Assembly: GCA_002500925.1 (NCBI GenBank)
Contig: DLTN01000048.1
Coordinates: 5,712 to 48,594 of the forward strand
Length of the DNA: 42,883 nt
Origin: Gemmatimonadales bacterium UBA7835
Lineage (GTDB): Bacteria; Gemmatimonadota; Gemmatimonadetes; Longimicrobiales; Gaopeijiaceae
Direction: 5' to 3'
The notes beneath the pieces were generated by a model. The model saw only the letters and a list, made by a program, of their open reading frames with translations. It made no database searches and had not been told where the DNA came from. A program made the translations under genes and the position numbers. Positions 25,741 to 34,538 of this stretch are shown piece by piece; positions within the stretch are counted from its first letter, which is position 1, and each line of letters opens with the position of its first letter.

Positions 25741-26726
25741 ACTAACCGCTGACCTGCATTAACGCCCCGTCCGTTAATCCAGTCAGAAACTGGCATACGT
25801 TTCCTCCCCGGCGGCTGTGCTTCAGAAAACGCCACCGCCCCTGAGGCACACCGAACCACCACGCCGTCTGAGACCGTCGCTCGGATCACCAAGCCACCAT
25901 CACTGTCCCCTGGGATGGTTGGCCTAACATTATCCTCAAGAAACTCTCTACCGAGTGCCCTGACCCTCGCCTCACCCCACACAGCGGGCCGGAAAAGTTT
26001 CACAGGCGCGTCGCCTAATTTTGTCCACGCACCAGGGACCGCATCCATCGCCCTAACATGCGCTGACACCTCGTGCGCTGGTCTTGTCCAACTAATACGA
26101 GCCACGTGGCGCGACACCTTTGGAGCAAATGTAGCTGCGGTATGGTCCTGTTCTTGCTCATCAGTCGCCCCTTCACTGATCAACGCTAACGCCTCGACCA
26201 AAGCCACCGCTCCGATTCCCGACAACCGGACCGTCAACTCACTCGCTGTCTCGTCCTCCAAGATCGGCTCTGCTACCTGACAGATAATCGCGCCGGAGTC
26301 CATTCCTGCTGCCATGCGCATAATGGTCACACCCGTCTCTGAGAGACCACGCGCTATGGCCCAATTTATCGGAGCAGCGCCCCGGAGTTCAGGGAGCAGC
26401 GACGCATGTACGTTGATTGATCCCATAGGCGGAAGGTCGAGCACCTCCGGCCGCAGTATATGGCCATAAGCAACCACAACTGAGATGTCCGGCCCCAGTT
26501 GACCTATCTCCTCGAGGAACGCCTCTCCACTAGGAAGTTCCGGAGTGAACACCGGGAAATCCTGATCCAAGGCCACCTTCTTTACCGAGGAGGGCCGCAG
26601 CCTCCGTCCACGTCCTGCTGGTCTATCGGGTTGCGTCACCACGCCTACAATCTCGTAGCCCTCTGCTGAGAGTGCTCTGAGAGAAGGCACACTGAAGTCC
26701 GGAGTACCCCAAAACAAGATCTTCAC
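25737..26726 (-). CDS. fmt: Fmt, methionyl-tRNA formyltransferase
   Basis: Formylates initiator Met-tRNA using 10-formyl-THF. The 329 residues open MKILFWGTPDFSVPSL. The catalytic triad is visible as Asn105 and His107 (SINVHASLLPELRGAAPIN) and Asp143 (AAGMDSGA). The tRNA-binding basic loop RPAGRGRRLRPSSVKK is at 35-50. The start is a GTG overlapping the def stop as GTGA, the common def-fmt coupling of deformylase and formyltransferase. Confidence 0.98.
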   Translation of the reverse strand: MKILFWGTPDFSVPSLRALSAEGYEIVGVVTQPDRPAGRGRRLRPSSVKKVALDQDFPVFTPELPSGEAFLEEIGQLGPDISVVVAYGHILRPEVLDLPPMGSINVHASLLPELRGAAPINWAIARGLSETGVTIMRMAAGMDSGAIICQVAEPILEDETASELTVRLSGIGAVALVEALALISEGATDEQEQDHTAATFAPKVSRHVARISWTRPAHEVSAHVRAMDAVPGAWTKLGDAPVKLFRPAVWGEARVRALGREFLEDNVRPTIPGDSDGGLVIRATVSDGVVVRCASGAVAFSEAQPPGRKRMPVSDWINGRGVNAGQRLV

Positions 26727-27256
26727 CCGGTATCAACCGATGCTTCCGCCTCAATCTTCTTCCATTTCTTTAGAAGCATTCGCCGTTTGAGCATCGACAC
26801 GCGGTCGATAAAAAGGATGCCGTCGAGATGGTCAATCTCGTGTTGGAGCGCTCGAGCTAAGAGGTCATCAGCCTCAACAATGATGTCATTTCCGTCAGGA
26901 TCTTTCGCTTCGACTCTCACGGATACGGGACGCTGAACGACCTCTTCCAAACCTGGAATACTCAGACATCCCTCGGATTGCTTAGCGACCTCCTTGCTCT
27001 CCCAAGTCACGATAGGATTGACCAGCGCTAGGGGCTGTTGCTCAAGCTCACCATCATCATGACCTCGCAAGCCCACGACGATCACCCGGAGTGAGAGCCC
27101 GACCTGGGGCGCAGCCAGACCGATTCCATCGGCATGGTACATCGTTTCGAACATGTCACGGATGAGCGCTCCTAGGTCCTTATCGAAGACAGTAACATCC
27201 TCGGCCGGAGCGCGGAGCACGGGGTCTCCCATGTAAACGATTTCGCGAATGGCCAT
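26723..27256 (-). CDS. def: Def, peptide deformylase
   Basis: Removes the formyl group from nascent proteins. The 177-residue metalloenzyme has all three motifs: GIGLAAPQVG near 44-53, EGCLS around 94-98 and QHEIDHL near 138-144, giving one Cys and two His metal ligands and the catalytic Glu. It is in an operon with fmt downstream and yajC 13 nt upstream. A basic C-terminal tail (LKRRMLLKKWKK) is common in type I deformylases. Confidence 0.98.
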   Translation of the reverse strand: MAIREIVYMGDPVLRAPAEDVTVFDKDLGALIRDMFETMYHADGIGLAAPQVGLSLRVIVVGLRGHDDGELEQQPLALVNPIVTWESKEVAKQSEGCLSIPGLEEVVQRPVSVRVEAKDPDGNDIIVEADDLLARALQHEIDHLDGILFIDRVSMLKRRMLLKKWKKIEAEASVDTG

Positions 27257-27269
27257 CAGGTACTCCCCC

Positions 27270-27602
27270 CTACTCTTCTGACCTCATGTTCAAATGATCC
27301 TTCTCCTCGAGCACACTGGCTACGCGGCCGCGATCAACCGTGACTCGAGTACTTTCTCCTGTCCGGACAGTGAGACGGTGTCCATCAGAATGGATAACCG
27401 TTCCAATCAAACCACCGTTGGTGACAACCTCATCACCCTTCTTCACACCCTCAACCATCTTTTCGTGCCTCTTTCGCTCCTTCATCTGCGGACGGATCAG
27501 AAGGAAATAGAAGATTGGGATAATGAGTGCGAAGTTGAGCATCATACGGAGGCCGAAGTTCTGATCCGGCGCAGCCTGCAGCAGCAGCGTTATAGGCGTC
27601 AC
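27270..27602 (-). CDS. yajC: YajC, Sec translocase accessory protein
   Basis: Small inner-membrane protein of the SecDF-YajC subcomplex. The 110 residues contain one transmembrane helix (about 21-40, MLNFALIIPIFYFLLIRPQ) with the hallmark LIRPQxKxRKxHxxM, then a small cytoplasmic domain with GDEVVTNGGLIGTV. It starts at a GTG overlapping the tgt stop as GTGA; tgt-yajC is a widely conserved pair. secD and secF do not follow here. Confidence 0.96.
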   Translation of the reverse strand: MTPITLLLQAAPDQNFGLRMMLNFALIIPIFYFLLIRPQMKERKRHEKMVEGVKKGDEVVTNGGLIGTVIHSDGHRLTVRTGESTRVTVDRGRVASVLEEKDHLNMRSEE

Positions 27603-28741
27603 GAAGCCTTCCCCTCTTTTTTATAGCGTTCTAACCAGTCCCTGTGCCAATGGTCGAAGCTTCCGTCAATCACTCGACGGCGGGCCTCTTCACCTAGACG
27701 GACCAGAAACCGGAGATTGTGAATCGAAATAAGTCGTAAGGGCAGCCATTCGCCCGATACAACCAGATGACGAAGATAAGCTCGATCGTAATGGGCGCAG
27801 GTATAGCAATCGCATTCCGTATCAATCGGACGGGTATCTGACCGAAACCGAGCAGCCTTAAGATTGATCTGACCCTCTATACTGGTCCAGGCAGTTCCAT
27901 GTCGCGCGTTGCGCGTTGGGGCGACGCAGTCGAAAAGGTCGCAGCCTCGCTTTATGGCTTCGAGAAGATCATCTGGGTAACCGACACCCATCAAATAGCG
28001 CGGACGATCTTTTGGAAGAACATCGTCGAGCAGCTCGAGGGTCCTCCACATATCCGGCTTTGACTCACCGACACTTAGCCCTCCAATCCCGAAACCGTCC
28101 CAGTCATTTAGCGACATGAACTGTTCCGCATGCTCTCTTCGAAGGTCGTCAAAGACGTTGCCCTGAAGAACAGGGAAAAGACTTTGTTCCTTAAACTCAC
28201 CCACCTGCTCCAACTCGTCGAACCGTATCCTACAACGCCGCAACCATTCGAGAGTCCGGCGGTTCGCTTGCTCAGCGGTCTGGCGATCGCATCCCCCAGG
28301 CGGGCACTCATCGAACGCCATTATGATGTCAGCACCAAGAGTACGTTGGATGTCCATGACAGATTCAGGGGTGAAAACGTGGCGAGATCCGTCAACGTGG
28401 CTCTGAAAGTCGACACCGTCGTCATGTACTTTGCGGGTGCCCCTCAGAGAAAAAACCTGGTAGCCACCACTGTCCGTTAAGATCGGGCCGTCCCAACGCA
28501 TAAAGTCATGCAGTCCTCCTAGCTGCCGCACCAAATCTTGACCGGGCCTCAAGTACAAGTGGTACGTATTCGCTAGCACTACCTGCGCCCCCAGCTCTTT
28601 AACCTCCTCCATGATAAGGCTCTTGACCGTCCCAGCAGTCCCGACCGGCATGAAGGCCGGAGTCGACACACTTCCATGAGGTGTCGTTAAGGAGCCGGCG
28701 CGGGCAGAGCCCTCGGTTGCGGAAAGGGTGTAGTCAAACAT
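27599..28741 (-). CDS. tgt: Tgt, queuine tRNA-ribosyltransferase
   Basis: Exchanges G34 for preQ1 in GUN-anticodon tRNAs. The protein of 380 residues opens MFDYTLSATEGSARAGSL. FMPVGTAGTVKSL and TDSGGYQVFSL form the base-binding site, DLFDCVAPTRNARHG carries the nucleophilic Asp, and the CDCYTCAHYDRAYL segment with a later HN supplies the zinc site. A TTG seven codons upstream (28762) is possible, but the ATG is preferred because it matches the family N-terminus. It is in the queuosine pathway with queA immediately upstream. Confidence 0.97.
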   Translation of the reverse strand: MFDYTLSATEGSARAGSLTTPHGSVSTPAFMPVGTAGTVKSLIMEEVKELGAQVVLANTYHLYLRPGQDLVRQLGGLHDFMRWDGPILTDSGGYQVFSLRGTRKVHDDGVDFQSHVDGSRHVFTPESVMDIQRTLGADIIMAFDECPPGGCDRQTAEQANRRTLEWLRRCRIRFDELEQVGEFKEQSLFPVLQGNVFDDLRREHAEQFMSLNDWDGFGIGGLSVGESKPDMWRTLELLDDVLPKDRPRYLMGVGYPDDLLEAIKRGCDLFDCVAPTRNARHGTAWTSIEGQINLKAARFRSDTRPIDTECDCYTCAHYDRAYLRHLVVSGEWLPLRLISIHNLRFLVRLGEEARRRVIDGSFDHWHRDWLERYKKEGKAS

Positions 28742-28903
28742 GGCGGGAAAATGTAACCGCAAGGGCCGTGACGAGCCTGTTGCCCTATCATCTCTTTAAC
28801 TGGCGCTACTTGCCAAAATCTAGAGCAAAGAAATGATGTAGGCTCAGTTGATCGGTCGATGGGGTTGTTTTTCCTGATCTTCAAGCCAACACGAGAAACG
28901 TGC

Positions 28904-29956
28904 TCATCCGCAAGAAGGCATGACCAGCATGGCGTCACCATACGAGTAAAATAGGTAGCGCTCGCGGACAGCTTCTGCATATGCCGCCATAGTGCGGTCG
29001 TACCCCCCCAAAGCGGCGACGAGCATAATCAGAGTAGACCGGGGGAGGTGAAAGTTAGTGAGCAGGCCATCAACCACCCGGAAGTTATAAGGTGGCCAAA
29101 TGAAGAGGTCCGTCTGTGACCAACCAGGTCTCAACGAGCCATCATCTCGCGCGGCCGACTCAAGAGCGCGAACCGCCGTCGTACCGACCGCCCAAACTCT
29201 GCCACCATCCATTTTCGTGCGTTCGACCGCCTCGATCGCTGAGTCCGGAATGAAGTACCTCTCTACATGCATCGAGTGACCAGATGGGTGCTCGGTGTTG
29301 ACCGGACGAAAGGTGCCCAGTCCCACATGAAGTGTTATCGCAGTCCGCTTTATGCCCTTTGTCTCGAATTCTTCAAGCAGATCATTTGTGAAATGCAATC
29401 CTGCGGTCGGAGCCGCAACAGACCCTCCAGTCCTCGCATAAACCGTCTGGTAGCGATCTCGGTCAAAAGGCTCTATTTCGCGATCGATATAGGGAGGCAG
29501 CGGCATCGAACCATTCCTCTCAATCGCCGTTTCGATGTCCAAATCACTCTTCAATCGTACCAAACGGTTTCCTGATGGCAGTACCTCGAGAATTTCGACA
29601 CTCAGCTCGGTCCCTATTTCTACCACATGCCCCGCTCGAAGCTTCCTGCCGGGCCTGACCAGTGCCTCCCAGAGTGCAGGGTCCTCCCCCGAGCCGCTGC
29701 GCTTTAACAGCAGAACTTCCGCCTGGGCGCCCGTAGTTTTCTGCCCATTCAATCGCGCCGGTAGGACCTTGGACTCATTCACAACCAGTAGGTCACCAGG
29801 GCTTACCAAGCTCACAAGATCCCGGATCGTGTGATGCCCGAACTGGCCAACTTCGGGGACGACAAGAAGGCGAGCCTCGTCTCGCCTTTTAGCAGGACGC
29901 TGCGCAATCAACTCACGCGGCAACTCGTAGTAATAGTCGGAGACCTTATCACTCAC
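28904..29956 (-). CDS. queA: QueA, S-adenosylmethionine:tRNA ribosyltransferase-isomerase
   Basis: Makes epoxyqueuosine on tRNA from preQ1 and SAM. The 350 residues open with DYYYELPRELIAQRPA, and the family blocks GDLLVVNESKVLPARL, VAAPTAGLHF and TNFHLPRSTL are all present. It lies 36 nt after ruvB and about 160 nt before tgt. The 142-bp gap before tgt contains a short CACG/CGTG inverted repeat but no clear terminator, so ruvB-queA-tgt may be one transcript. Confidence 0.98.
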   Translation of the reverse strand: MSDKVSDYYYELPRELIAQRPAKRRDEARLLVVPEVGQFGHHTIRDLVSLVSPGDLLVVNESKVLPARLNGQKTTGAQAEVLLLKRSGSGEDPALWEALVRPGRKLRAGHVVEIGTELSVEILEVLPSGNRLVRLKSDLDIETAIERNGSMPLPPYIDREIEPFDRDRYQTVYARTGGSVAAPTAGLHFTNDLLEEFETKGIKRTAITLHVGLGTFRPVNTEHPSGHSMHVERYFIPDSAIEAVERTKMDGGRVWAVGTTAVRALESAARDDGSLRPGWSQTDLFIWPPYNFRVVDGLLTNFHLPRSTLIMLVAALGGYDRTMAAYAEAVRERYLFYSYGDAMLVMPSCG

Positions 29957-29992
29957 GGCGCGTACTCAGCTGATCGCCGGATAGGGCCAGCC

Positions 29993-31051
29993 TTACTCCT
30001 TCTCGGTGAACAGAGATGCCTGGTTCCCATGATCAGCATCCTTCCCCGAGTCGGGCAGCGTATATCCAAGGTGACGGAATGCACGCTGCGTAGCCACACG
30101 CCCTTGAGGCGTGCGTTGCAGAAATCCCTCCATAATGAGGAAGGGCTCGTAGACCTCTTCTAGGGTAGTCGGGTCTTCGCCCATAGCGACAGCCAGTGAG
30201 TTTAGTCCAACTGGCCCACCCTCAAACTTTTCAATCAGGGTCTTCAGCACGTGTCCATCCATCTCATCGAGCCCGTACTCATCGACATCAAGAAGCTTTA
30301 AAGCCGCCTGAGCCACATCTCGATCTATGCTGCCGTCAGCTCGTACCTGAGCGTAGTCTCGCACCCGCCTCAGAAGTCGGTTAGCCACGCGCGGAGTTCC
30401 CCGTGATCGTCTCGCGATCTCTTCGGCCCCGTCCTCTGTGGTATCGATGGCCAGAATGTCAGCACTTCTCCTGACAATCGTTACTAGCTCGGCGGGAGGA
30501 TAGTAGTTCATACGCTGCACAATCCCGAAGCGAGCCCGCATAGGTGCAGTGAGCGATCCGAACCGGGTAGTGGCGCCCACCAAGGTGAAACGCTCAATCT
30601 TCATGGTCATTGTCTGTGCTTTAGGACCGTCTGACAGCCGAATATCTACCTGCCAGTCCTCCATCGCCGGATAAAGAAACTCCTCAATGATCGGACGAAG
30701 CCGATGGATCTCGTCGATAAATAGAATGTCACCCTCGCGCTGGTTCGTGAGGATACCCACCAGGTCGGCCGGCTTCTCAAGTACAGGGCCAGACGTCGTC
30801 TTTATGTTGACCCCCATCTCCCTTGCAAGCAGCGTGGCCAGGGTTGTCTTACCCAAGCCCGGAGGGCCATGGAAGAGCACGTGGTCAAGTGGCTCCTTCC
30901 TCAGTTGTGCAGCCTCGATCGCTATAGACAAGGCTTCACAGACCTTCCCTTGCCCGATGAATTCGGAAAGGCGGGTTGGTCGGAGCGATGGCTCTACCTG
31001 AGCGTCCTCCGAGAGCGACTCGGGCGTCGTAATCTGAGTGTGCTCAGTCAT
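29993..31051 (-). CDS. ruvB: RuvB, Holliday-junction branch-migration helicase
   Basis: AAA+ motor of the RuvAB complex, 352 residues. Walker A GPPGLGKT is at 62-69 and Walker B FIDEIH at about 111-116. Sensor and arginine-finger segments (TLVGATTRFGSLTAPMRARFG) and the C-terminal winged helix (GFLQRTPQGRVATQRAFRHLG) follow. It lies 7 nt after ruvA in the order ruvC-ruvA-ruvB. Confidence 0.99.
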   Translation of the reverse strand: MTEHTQITTPESLSEDAQVEPSLRPTRLSEFIGQGKVCEALSIAIEAAQLRKEPLDHVLFHGPPGLGKTTLATLLAREMGVNIKTTSGPVLEKPADLVGILTNQREGDILFIDEIHRLRPIIEEFLYPAMEDWQVDIRLSDGPKAQTMTMKIERFTLVGATTRFGSLTAPMRARFGIVQRMNYYPPAELVTIVRRSADILAIDTTEDGAEEIARRSRGTPRVANRLLRRVRDYAQVRADGSIDRDVAQAALKLLDVDEYGLDEMDGHVLKTLIEKFEGGPVGLNSLAVAMGEDPTTLEEVYEPFLIMEGFLQRTPQGRVATQRAFRHLGYTLPDSGKDADHGNQASLFTEKE

Positions 31052-31058
31052 AATCTTT

Positions 31059-31646
31059 TTACCCCGCTAGAACTCGTCGGATCAGTTCATCAGTCGAATC
31101 CGGCGCTCCCTCTTGAAGCACTTCTCGAACCGCTTTGTCCGCATCAACGAATGAATACCCAAGCGCGATAAGGGCCTGAACGGCCTCCTCTGCCCCACTG
31201 GACGTGCCGACTTCTCCTGCAGAAGTCGGAAGGACCGCCAAATCGGCAACTTTGTCGGCAAGATCCAACGCAATCTTCTCTGCTTTCTTTTTTCCGATTC
31301 CGCTGATCTGCTGTAAAGCAACCGTATCCTTTTCGACAAGCGCACGCGCCAATCGGCCAGCGGAATAGGTGGACATCATCGCTAGGGCGACCTTGGCCCC
31401 TACACCGGACGCCGTTAGCAGACGCCGGAACAGAGATCGCTCGTGATCGTCGATAAATCCATAAAGAGCCACCGAAGTCTCGCTTACAACCTGCACCGTC
31501 CGAAGCTCGATCGCTCCTCCCGTTGAAGGGAGACGTTCAATGACTGATAGCGGTGCCTCGACCTCGTATACGACTCCCCCCTTCGTCTCAATTTCGACCC
31601 AATCTCCATCCCGACTCAGCAGAGTTCCTTGCAGCCGGGAAATCAT
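31059..31646 (-). CDS. ruvA: RuvA, Holliday-junction binding subunit
   Basis: Tetrameric junction-binding protein that loads RuvB. From the ATG at 31646 it has 195 residues: an OB fold (ISRLQGTLLSRDGDWVEIET), two helix-hairpin-helix motifs (ASGVGAKVALAM and ISGIGKKKAEKI) and a C-terminal RuvB-binding domain (AVQALIALGYSFVDADKAV). The frame is open ten codons further upstream, but the ATG overlapping the ruvC stop as ATGA matches the family start. Confidence 0.98.
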   Translation of the reverse strand: MISRLQGTLLSRDGDWVEIETKGGVVYEVEAPLSVIERLPSTGGAIELRTVQVVSETSVALYGFIDDHERSLFRRLLTASGVGAKVALAMMSTYSAGRLARALVEKDTVALQQISGIGKKKAEKIALDLADKVADLAVLPTSAGEVGTSSGAEEAVQALIALGYSFVDADKAVREVLQEGAPDSTDELIRRVLAG

Positions 31647-32128
31647 GTGAGGACACTCCCTACCATGCAGTGGCACAACGCAGCTGCCACACCGTCGGCG
31701 GCGTCAGCCGGAGTAGGGATTTTCTTCAGCTTGAGCTGCTGCTGTACCATAAAGCCAACCTGATCTTTTGTTGCGTTACCGGTCCCGGTGACGGCTTTCT
31801 TGATCTGCCGGGGCGCATACTCAGCAATCATAACTTCGTGATGAGCAGCAGCCAGAAGAATCGCACCACGAGCGTGTCCAAGCTTCAGGGCACTCTGAGC
31901 GTTCTTCCCTTGAAATACTGTCTCTACAGAGACCGCATCAGGTTCATGCCGACCAATCAGCGCGAAAACGGCATCATAGATTTCTCGAATCCTGACCTGA
32001 AGTGGTTCACTGGTAGAAGTTCGAATCACGCCGCACTCGACCAAAGACACGGATGAATCTGACGCCCGGCGCACGACGCCATACCCTGTCGCCGCGGTCC
32101 CTGGATCGATTCCTAGGACTAGACTCAC
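31643..32128 (-). CDS. ruvC: RuvC, Holliday-junction resolvase
   Basis: Endonuclease that cuts Holliday junctions, 161 residues. The acidic residues of the RNase H-like site are visible: Asp in GIDPGTAATGYG, Glu in SVETVFQGKNAQSALKLG, and the late Asp residues in PADAADGVAAALCH. The start is a GTG overlapping the yebC stop as GTGA. The block yebC-ruvC-ruvA-ruvB is a common bacterial arrangement. Confidence 0.98.
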   Translation of the reverse strand: MSLVLGIDPGTAATGYGVVRRASDSSVSLVECGVIRTSTSEPLQVRIREIYDAVFALIGRHEPDAVSVETVFQGKNAQSALKLGHARGAILLAAAHHEVMIAEYAPRQIKKAVTGTGNATKDQVGFMVQQQLKLKKIPTPADAADGVAAALCHCMVGSVLT

Positions 32129-32871
32129 ATCGCCTCGGCGAGAACTGCTTCATCGATGTCTGCGTTTGAGTGGACCTTCTGGACGTCATCTAGTTCGTCG
32201 AGCGCCTCGAGAAGCTTTACCAACTTTGAAGCCTCCTCGCCGGCCACCGCTACTTCGTTCTTCGGGATCCTGGTGAGCTCGGCTGACGAGAATTGAATGC
32301 CGGCATTCTTGAGACCCGCTTCTACCGAGCTGAAATCCGAGACCTCCGAGGTCACTATGAACTCTTCGCCATCTCCGGCGACGTCTTCCGCTCCTGCCTC
32401 AATCGCAGCCTCGAAGACGTCGTTCTCAGAATGCTTCGATGCTTCAATTACGATCTGACCCTTCCGTTCAAACTGCCACGCAACCGAACCATCTGTCCCA
32501 AGACTACCATCACATTTTGATAGAGCGTGACGGATATCGGCCACCGTCCGATTAGTGTTGTCCGTTAGACACTCAATGTAGAGCGCTACACCACCCGGCC
32601 CGTAACCCTCATACGTCACCTCCTGGTAGTCGACGCCTTCGAGTTCACCGGTACCTTTCTTTATCGCCCTCTCGATGTTCTCCGCTGGCATCGATGCGGC
32701 CTTGGCTGTCTCCACCCCTAGCCGGAGACGGGCGTTGAACTCTACGCTCCCGCCTCCCTCCTTGGCCGCCACTGTGATCTCACGTATCAACTTGGTGAAG
32801 AGCGCTCCTCGCTTCGCGTCATTAACGCCCTTCTTACGCTTGATCTTCGACCACTTGTTATGGCCAGCCAC
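32125..32871 (-). CDS. yebC: YebC/TACO1-family protein
   Basis: 248-residue YebC/TACO1 family protein; members act as transcription regulators or as translation factors that help ribosomes through difficult sequences. The start is a GTG giving MAGHNKWSKIKRKKG, the invariant family N-terminus, with a GGAGG at 32876-32880 just upstream. A longer open frame to 32919 is not needed. EVTYEGYGPGGVALYIECLTD (shown in part: YEGYGPGG) is the family core. It is the first gene of the yebC-ruvCAB run; a small hairpin lies in its leader. Confidence 0.97.
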   Translation of the reverse strand: MAGHNKWSKIKRKKGVNDAKRGALFTKLIREITVAAKEGGGSVEFNARLRLGVETAKAASMPAENIERAIKKGTGELEGVDYQEVTYEGYGPGGVALYIECLTDNTNRTVADIRHALSKCDGSLGTDGSVAWQFERKGQIVIEASKHSENDVFEAAIEAGAEDVAGDGEEFIVTSEVSDFSSVEAGLKNAGIQFSSAELTRIPKNEVAVAGEEASKLVKLLEALDELDDVQKVHSNADIDEAVLAEAM

Positions 32872-32890
32872 GAATCCTCCAAAGCATCTC

Positions 32891-32908
32891 GGTCGAGGAC
32901 ACTCGACC
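32891..32908 (-). promoter_or_regulatory. Leader hairpin before yebC
   Basis: Perfect 7-bp inverted repeat (GGTCGAG / CTCGACC) with a 4-nt loop, 20-37 nt upstream of the yebC GTG and next to its ribosome-binding site. It could modulate translation initiation. It may also be chance; no conservation data are available. Confidence 0.3.
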
Positions 32909-32943
32909 TCAGTTCTCACATACTCAAACCAACATTACGCCAA

Positions 32944-32957
32944 AAGCCGCGAGGCTT
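32944..32957. terminator. Possible weak terminator in the gap upstream of yebC
   Basis: The 293-nt gap 32872-33164 holds a stem AAGCC/GGCTT with a 4-nt loop, followed on the minus strand by TTTT, and a second stem CCTTTT/AAAAGG next to it (about 32958-32971). It could end transcripts from the flavoprotein gene at 33165. The stem is short. A TTGACA hexamer lies in the same gap (minus strand, near 33100), but no good -10 follows it at 17 bp. Confidence 0.25.
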
Positions 32958-33164
32958 CCTTTTGTAAAAGGCTTACTCCACTTCAACAGACCTTACAGCT
33001 TCGACTATAGAGTACGTGTTTTTCAGGATTGCCACAGGTGTTCCAGACCCTTTAACAAGAGACATCTCTGATTCTGAAGTACCCGCTCACAATGAACATC
33101 CCTGTCAACTATCGAAATAGTTTCCTGTTATTTCAGCAGCTTAAGAGAAACTACTGCATCTCTT

Positions 33165-34538
33165 TCATGTGCTTGATGTAGAAGTTTCAGAAGTAGCTCT
33201 ATCATTCGCCCACTCATGTGCATCGGCGAAAAGATCGTGTGTGTGCAGGTATCTAAAGGTTCCGGCTCGACCCCCCAGCCTTAGGTTTTCGAACGAGCCC
33301 ATATACTCCAATAGCCTGGACGCCGTCCCTGCGGCATTAAGATCCAGAATCGGGTAAGCGTTGGAGAGCCTAACGCTGTGGACACCAGTGATGGGACCCA
33401 GTTCTAGCCCGGTCGCAGGGAGCGCCCTCAGCACCTCTGTCTCAAAATCGTTATCAGACATCATCCACCACTTTTCCTGGTCCGAGCATGGAATTTCGAG
33501 AACGATGGCAGTAGATCCGACGGGTGCCATCTCCGAGCTTCGATTCTTAGGCTCGTACAGTCGAGTGAAAGGGATAGACTTTTCGGGGAAATACAGTGAC
33601 GCCGAGCTTGAGACCGTGTCTTGATCAAGCCTTACAATGCAGAGCCTCAAGTGACGATAACTCAGGGATCGAGCGGCCCGCCTGATACTTTCTTCGGCTG
33701 GCGGGTCGAGTAACTCGACTAGTCGGGGCAGAGGAATCGTGCTTACTACTTCACCTTGGACCTGTTGGCACTCGCCCAAGACATCTAATGAAAGCACTCT
33801 CTGACCGTCGTGAGTGATACGAGTTACAGGCGCATCAGTATGCAAATACTCTTCACCGATATGGTCCACGAGTGCATCGACGAGCATACCGAAGCCGCGC
33901 GTGGGATAATAGAAAGCACCATCGAGGTGCCTCGTCGTCGCACTCGCGCCCAACAACAACTCCCGAAGAACGGAACCTAGCGTCAGGCCACTGAGGCGAC
34001 CCCCAGCTACCTTCGGGTCAAGTTCATCGGCTCGCCGGCCCCAAAGTTTCTCCGAATAGTTGAGTAGGAAATTCCCAGCGAGAGTAGGCCCATACCGAAG
34101 AACAGCCAGCTCCTCGAAAGTCGTTGGAGTGTCGACTCGGTTAGGGATGATATTCTCTGCTAGAACCCGAAAGAGCCCTTTGGGGCCCATGCGTATAGCA
34201 GCGTTTAAAGGTTTGAGTGGAAAGTCGATCCCGCTCCCTCGCCATATAATCTGACTCGGTGCCTCCACCCTCCTCAGGTCAGACCCCAGGAGACGATGGA
34301 ACGCCTCGGTAGCAACAGTATTCCGATCGTGGAGCCGATGAGCCCCCGTATCGACTAACGCTTCCCCGAATCTAAGCGTCCTTCCGTTACCACCGAGAAA
34401 AGGTGCCGCCTCAAATAACCTGATCCGCTCGCCTTCTAGGTTCGCAAAGTAAGCGAAAGCGAGCCCCGCTAGCCCTCCACCCAAGATGGTCGTGGGGGTC
34501 GAGTGTGGGTGAGCGTTAGTGGCCTGATGTGTATACAT
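33165..34538 (-). CDS. FAD-dependent oxidoreductase, amine-oxidase/UDP-galactopyranose-mutase-like
   Basis: 457-residue flavoprotein from the ATG at 34538. The FAD-binding motif TILGGGLAGLAFAY opens the protein, then LFEAAPFLGGNGRT and DTGAHRLHD, the pattern of protoporphyrinogen-oxidase-like amine oxidases and UDP-galactopyranose mutases found in glycan clusters. Late GGRAGTFRYLHTHD is the second FAD contact, with the substrate region between. The C-terminus is low-complexity (TSETSTSST). The frame is open upstream to 34694, but that part lies inside the glycosyltransferase gene. The ATG overlaps that gene by 23 nt, so the two are probably one unit. Substrate unknown; a sugar-nucleotide or lipid-linked glycan is the likeliest guess. 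Confidence 0.82.
   Translation of the reverse strand: MYTHQATNAHPHSTPTTILGGGLAGLAFAYFANLEGERIRLFEAAPFLGGNGRTLRFGEALVDTGAHRLHDRNTVATEAFHRLLGSDLRRVEAPSQIIWRGSGIDFPLKPLNAAIRMGPKGLFRVLAENIIPNRVDTPTTFEELAVLRYGPTLAGNFLLNYSEKLWGRRADELDPKVAGGRLSGLTLGSVLRELLLGASATTRHLDGAFYYPTRGFGMLVDALVDHIGEEYLHTDAPVTRITHDGQRVLSLDVLGECQQVQGEVVSTIPLPRLVELLDPPAEESIRRAARSLSYRHLRLCIVRLDQDTVSSSASLYFPEKSIPFTRLYEPKNRSSEMAPVGSTAIVLEIPCSDQEKWWMMSDNDFETEVLRALPATGLELGPITGVHSVRLSNAYPILDLNAAGTASRLLEYMGSFENLRLGGRAGTFRYLHTHDLFADAHEWANDRATSETSTSST

Noticed and set aside
32005..32040. GTTCGAATC motif resembling a tRNA T-loop
   Set aside because: It lies inside ruvC and no acceptor, D-arm or anticodon stems can be folded around it. 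Similar strings at about 24760 and 42110 are within thiG and the epimerase.
25737..32871. TPP or preQ1 riboswitch for the thiamin and queuosine genes
   Set aside because: The thi genes are joined to fmt by a 4-nt overlap with no leader, and the gaps near queA and tgt lack the conserved riboswitch cores.
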